From NCBI GenBank assembly GCA_900548185.1, contig URJJ01000017.1:1-47663 (forward strand): a DNA stretch of 47,663 nt, in the 5' to 3' direction. This DNA comes from an uncultured Opitutales bacterium. GTDB taxonomy: Bacteria; Verrucomicrobiota; Verrucomicrobiia; Opitutales; Intestinicryptomonadaceae. The notes below the pieces were generated by a model. It made no database searches, had not been told where the DNA came from, and was given only the letters and a program-made list of their open reading frames with translations. Both the position numbers and the translations under genes were made by a program. This document shows positions 46,178 to 47,663 of the stretch, piece by piece. Each line of letters begins with the position of its first letter. Position 1 is the stretch's first letter.

Positions 46178-47392
46178 CTACTCCCTGTCGAGGCCGAAAG
46201 CCTCGTGGAGCGCGCAGGCGGCCTCGTCGGCGCGGTCGAGGTTTATCGCCACGCAAATCTTGATTTCGCTCGTGGTTATGAGCTGCACGTTTATGTCTTT
46301 GGCGGCGAGCGCGCTGAAGAACTTTGCGGCCACGCCGCTATTGGAGCGCATGCCTATGCCGACGACCGAAACCTTCGCGATGTCGCCCGTAAGGGAGACC
46401 GTGGCGCCGAGCTTCGCGCACACGTCGCGCAGTATCTTTTCGGCCTTGGGGGCGTCGTCCTTGGCGACGGTGAAGGTGAGGTTCGCCATCCCCGCGCGCC
46501 CTATGTTCTGGACTATCATGTCAACCCCCACCCCGCTTGAGCCGAGGGCCTCGAATATTTCGGCAGCCGCGCCCGGCTTGTCGGGGATGCTGGAAATTGT
46601 GACTTTCGTCTGGTTTTTGTCTACCGCCACGCCGCTTACGACGAGGCCCTCCAAAGATGGCACTTCCGCTTTCACTATTGTCCCGCTGTTGTTGTTAAAG
46701 CTAGATTTGACTTCAAAAATGACGTTGTATTTGCGCGCAAACTCCACAGAGCGCGCCTGCATTACCTTCGAGCCGCTGGAAGCCATTTCGAGCAGCTCGT
46801 CATACTCCATAACCTCGATTTTGCGCGCCTTTTTCACAATGCGCGGGTCGGCCGTGTATATGCCGTCCACGTCCGTGAAAATCTGGCACAAATCGGCCTT
46901 GAGCGCGCCCGCAAGCGCCATTGCTGAAAGGTCGCTGCCGCCGCGCCCGAGGGTCGTGACGTGGCCGTCGGGGTCTATGCCCTGGAAGCCCGCAACTATC
47001 ACCACGTTTCCGGCCTTTAGCTGCGCGGGAATGTCCCCGCCAGTCACCTCGACGATGCGGGCGCGCGTGTGGTTGAAGTCGGTCACTATTCCCGCCTGCG
47101 CGCCCGTCCTTGAGACGGCCTTTACGCCCAGCGAGTGCAGGGCCATGGCGGTAAGTGCGATTGTTTCCTGCTCGCCGCACGCGAGGAGCATGTCCATCTC
47201 GCGCTCGTTGGGTATGGCATTCAGGGCCTTGGCCCGCTCGATGAGCTGGTTTGTGACGCCGCTTCTTGCGGAGACGACCACCACGACGCTGTTTCCGGCG
47301 TCCACGGTGTCCTTAATCCTCTGGGCGACGACCCGTATTCTGTCGACGTCCCCGACGGATGTCCCGCCGTATTTTTGCACGATTAACGACAT
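46178..47392 (-). CDS. lysC: Aspartokinase, monofunctional
   Basis: Phosphorylates aspartate, the first step toward lysine, threonine and methionine. 404 residues. Amino-acid-kinase start VQKYGGTSVGD (Lys7), the catalytic FTDVDGIYTADPR region (about 170-182), then two ACT domains (about 265-404) where feedback inhibitors bind. No homoserine dehydrogenase is fused. An in-frame ATG 6 codons upstream exists, but GGAGGG spaced about 10 bases from 47392 and the family start favour 47392. It is the first gene of the minus-strand aspartate-family group. Confidence 0.96.
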   Translation of the reverse strand: MSLIVQKYGGTSVGDVDRIRVVAQRIKDTVDAGNSVVVVVSARSGVTNQLIERAKALNAIPNEREMDMLLACGEQETIALTAMALHSLGVKAVSRTGAQAGIVTDFNHTRARIVEVTGGDIPAQLKAGNVVIVAGFQGIDPDGHVTTLGRGGSDLSAMALAGALKADLCQIFTDVDGIYTADPRIVKKARKIEVMEYDELLEMASSGSKVMQARSVEFARKYNVIFEVKSSFNNNSGTIVKAEVPSLEGLVVSGVAVDKNQTKVTISSIPDKPGAAAEIFEALGSSGVGVDMIVQNIGRAGMANLTFTVAKDDAPKAEKILRDVCAKLGATVSLTGDIAKVSVVGIGMRSNSGVAAKFFSALAAKDINVQLITTSEIKICVAINLDRADEAACALHEAFGLDRE

Positions 47393-47620
47393 ATGCGCTA
47401 TGCCCTCCAATAGACGGACTCCCCGGACGGGGAAAATGTAAGGTTAGAGTTCATAAAAAATAGAAAGACGGATAATGACACATAAAAGCGGGCAGTCAAG
47501 ACCTATTGCCCGCCCGGGCCGACAATCCGGATTCCGCCCCGCGCCCTGCCGCCTGGGGCATGAGGGATGTATCCGGACACTGCAAAGGCGTCCGCAATCC
47601 CCCCCGAACCCGCCCGGCCG

Positions 47621-47663
47621 CTGTCTCTTATACACATCTCCGAGCCCACGAGACCCTAAGACA
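47621..47663. other. Illumina Nextera adapter (i7 side), not genomic
   Basis: 47621-47639 is the Tn5 mosaic end in reverse orientation (CTGTCTCTTATACACATCT). The Read 2 adapter CCGAGCCCACGAGAC follows, then CCTAAGAC (an i7 index) and one base of the P7 oligo. Biological sequence stops at 47620. Confidence 0.97.

Overview
This is a high-GC bacterial contig, apparently metagenomic or single-cell. It carries Illumina Nextera adapter at both ends, so only about bases 50-47620 are biological. The gene content points to a Gram-negative bacterium: an LpxL-type lipid A acyltransferase, a lipoprotein signal and a PlsC/OlsB-type lipid enzyme. The AroA-Cmk fusion, the long LeuA, the dnaK-groES-groEL order and the Bat operon suggest Verrucomicrobiota, possibly Opitutae-like. 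That placement is inference from gene content; no rRNA is present. No tRNA or insertion sequence was found.

Layout: (1) 50-6961 holds a truncated secreted protein, leuA, argG, an Fsr-type MFS exporter and a lipoprotein. (2) 7411-12943 is a minus-strand arginine operon argC-argJ-argB-argD-argF with a recognisable promoter and terminator. Together with argG it covers arginine synthesis from glutamate apart from argininosuccinate lyase. (3) 13258-14767 holds an L7/L12-like membrane protein, a metallo-beta-lactamase-fold protein and glyoxalase I. (4) 14800-20826 is the accessory island. It has a tiny hydrophobic ORF with type I toxin-antitoxin-like architecture, a 16-repeat CRISPR array, cas2, cas1, a 1061-residue type II-C Cas9 and a tracrRNA. 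The cas genes run on the minus strand, while the array and tracrRNA most probably run on the plus strand. (5) 21433-25534 is the chaperone block dnaK, groES, groEL. (6) 26214-31939 holds an aldose epimerase-like protein, an LpxL-glycosyltransferase fusion, prephenate dehydrogenase and AroA-Cmk. (7) 32154-40740 is a complete MoxR/DUF58/Bat operon with overlapping genes. (8) 41125-47392 is a minus-strand aspartate-family group: aspartokinase, threonine synthase, citramalate synthase and a bifunctional acyltransferase.

The metabolic genes fit together. Aspartokinase and threonine synthase feed the aspartate family. Citramalate synthase gives a threonine-independent route to isoleucine precursors and LeuA draws on the same branched-chain pool. 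TyrA and AroA serve aromatic amino acids.

The most interesting material is beside the CRISPR array. The 25-codon hydrophobic ORF has a strong Shine-Dalgarno that can pair with its own mRNA 3' end, and an apparent antisense promoter and terminator oppose it. The tracrRNA candidate has an anti-repeat split by two small hairpins. Both are predictions from sequence alone.
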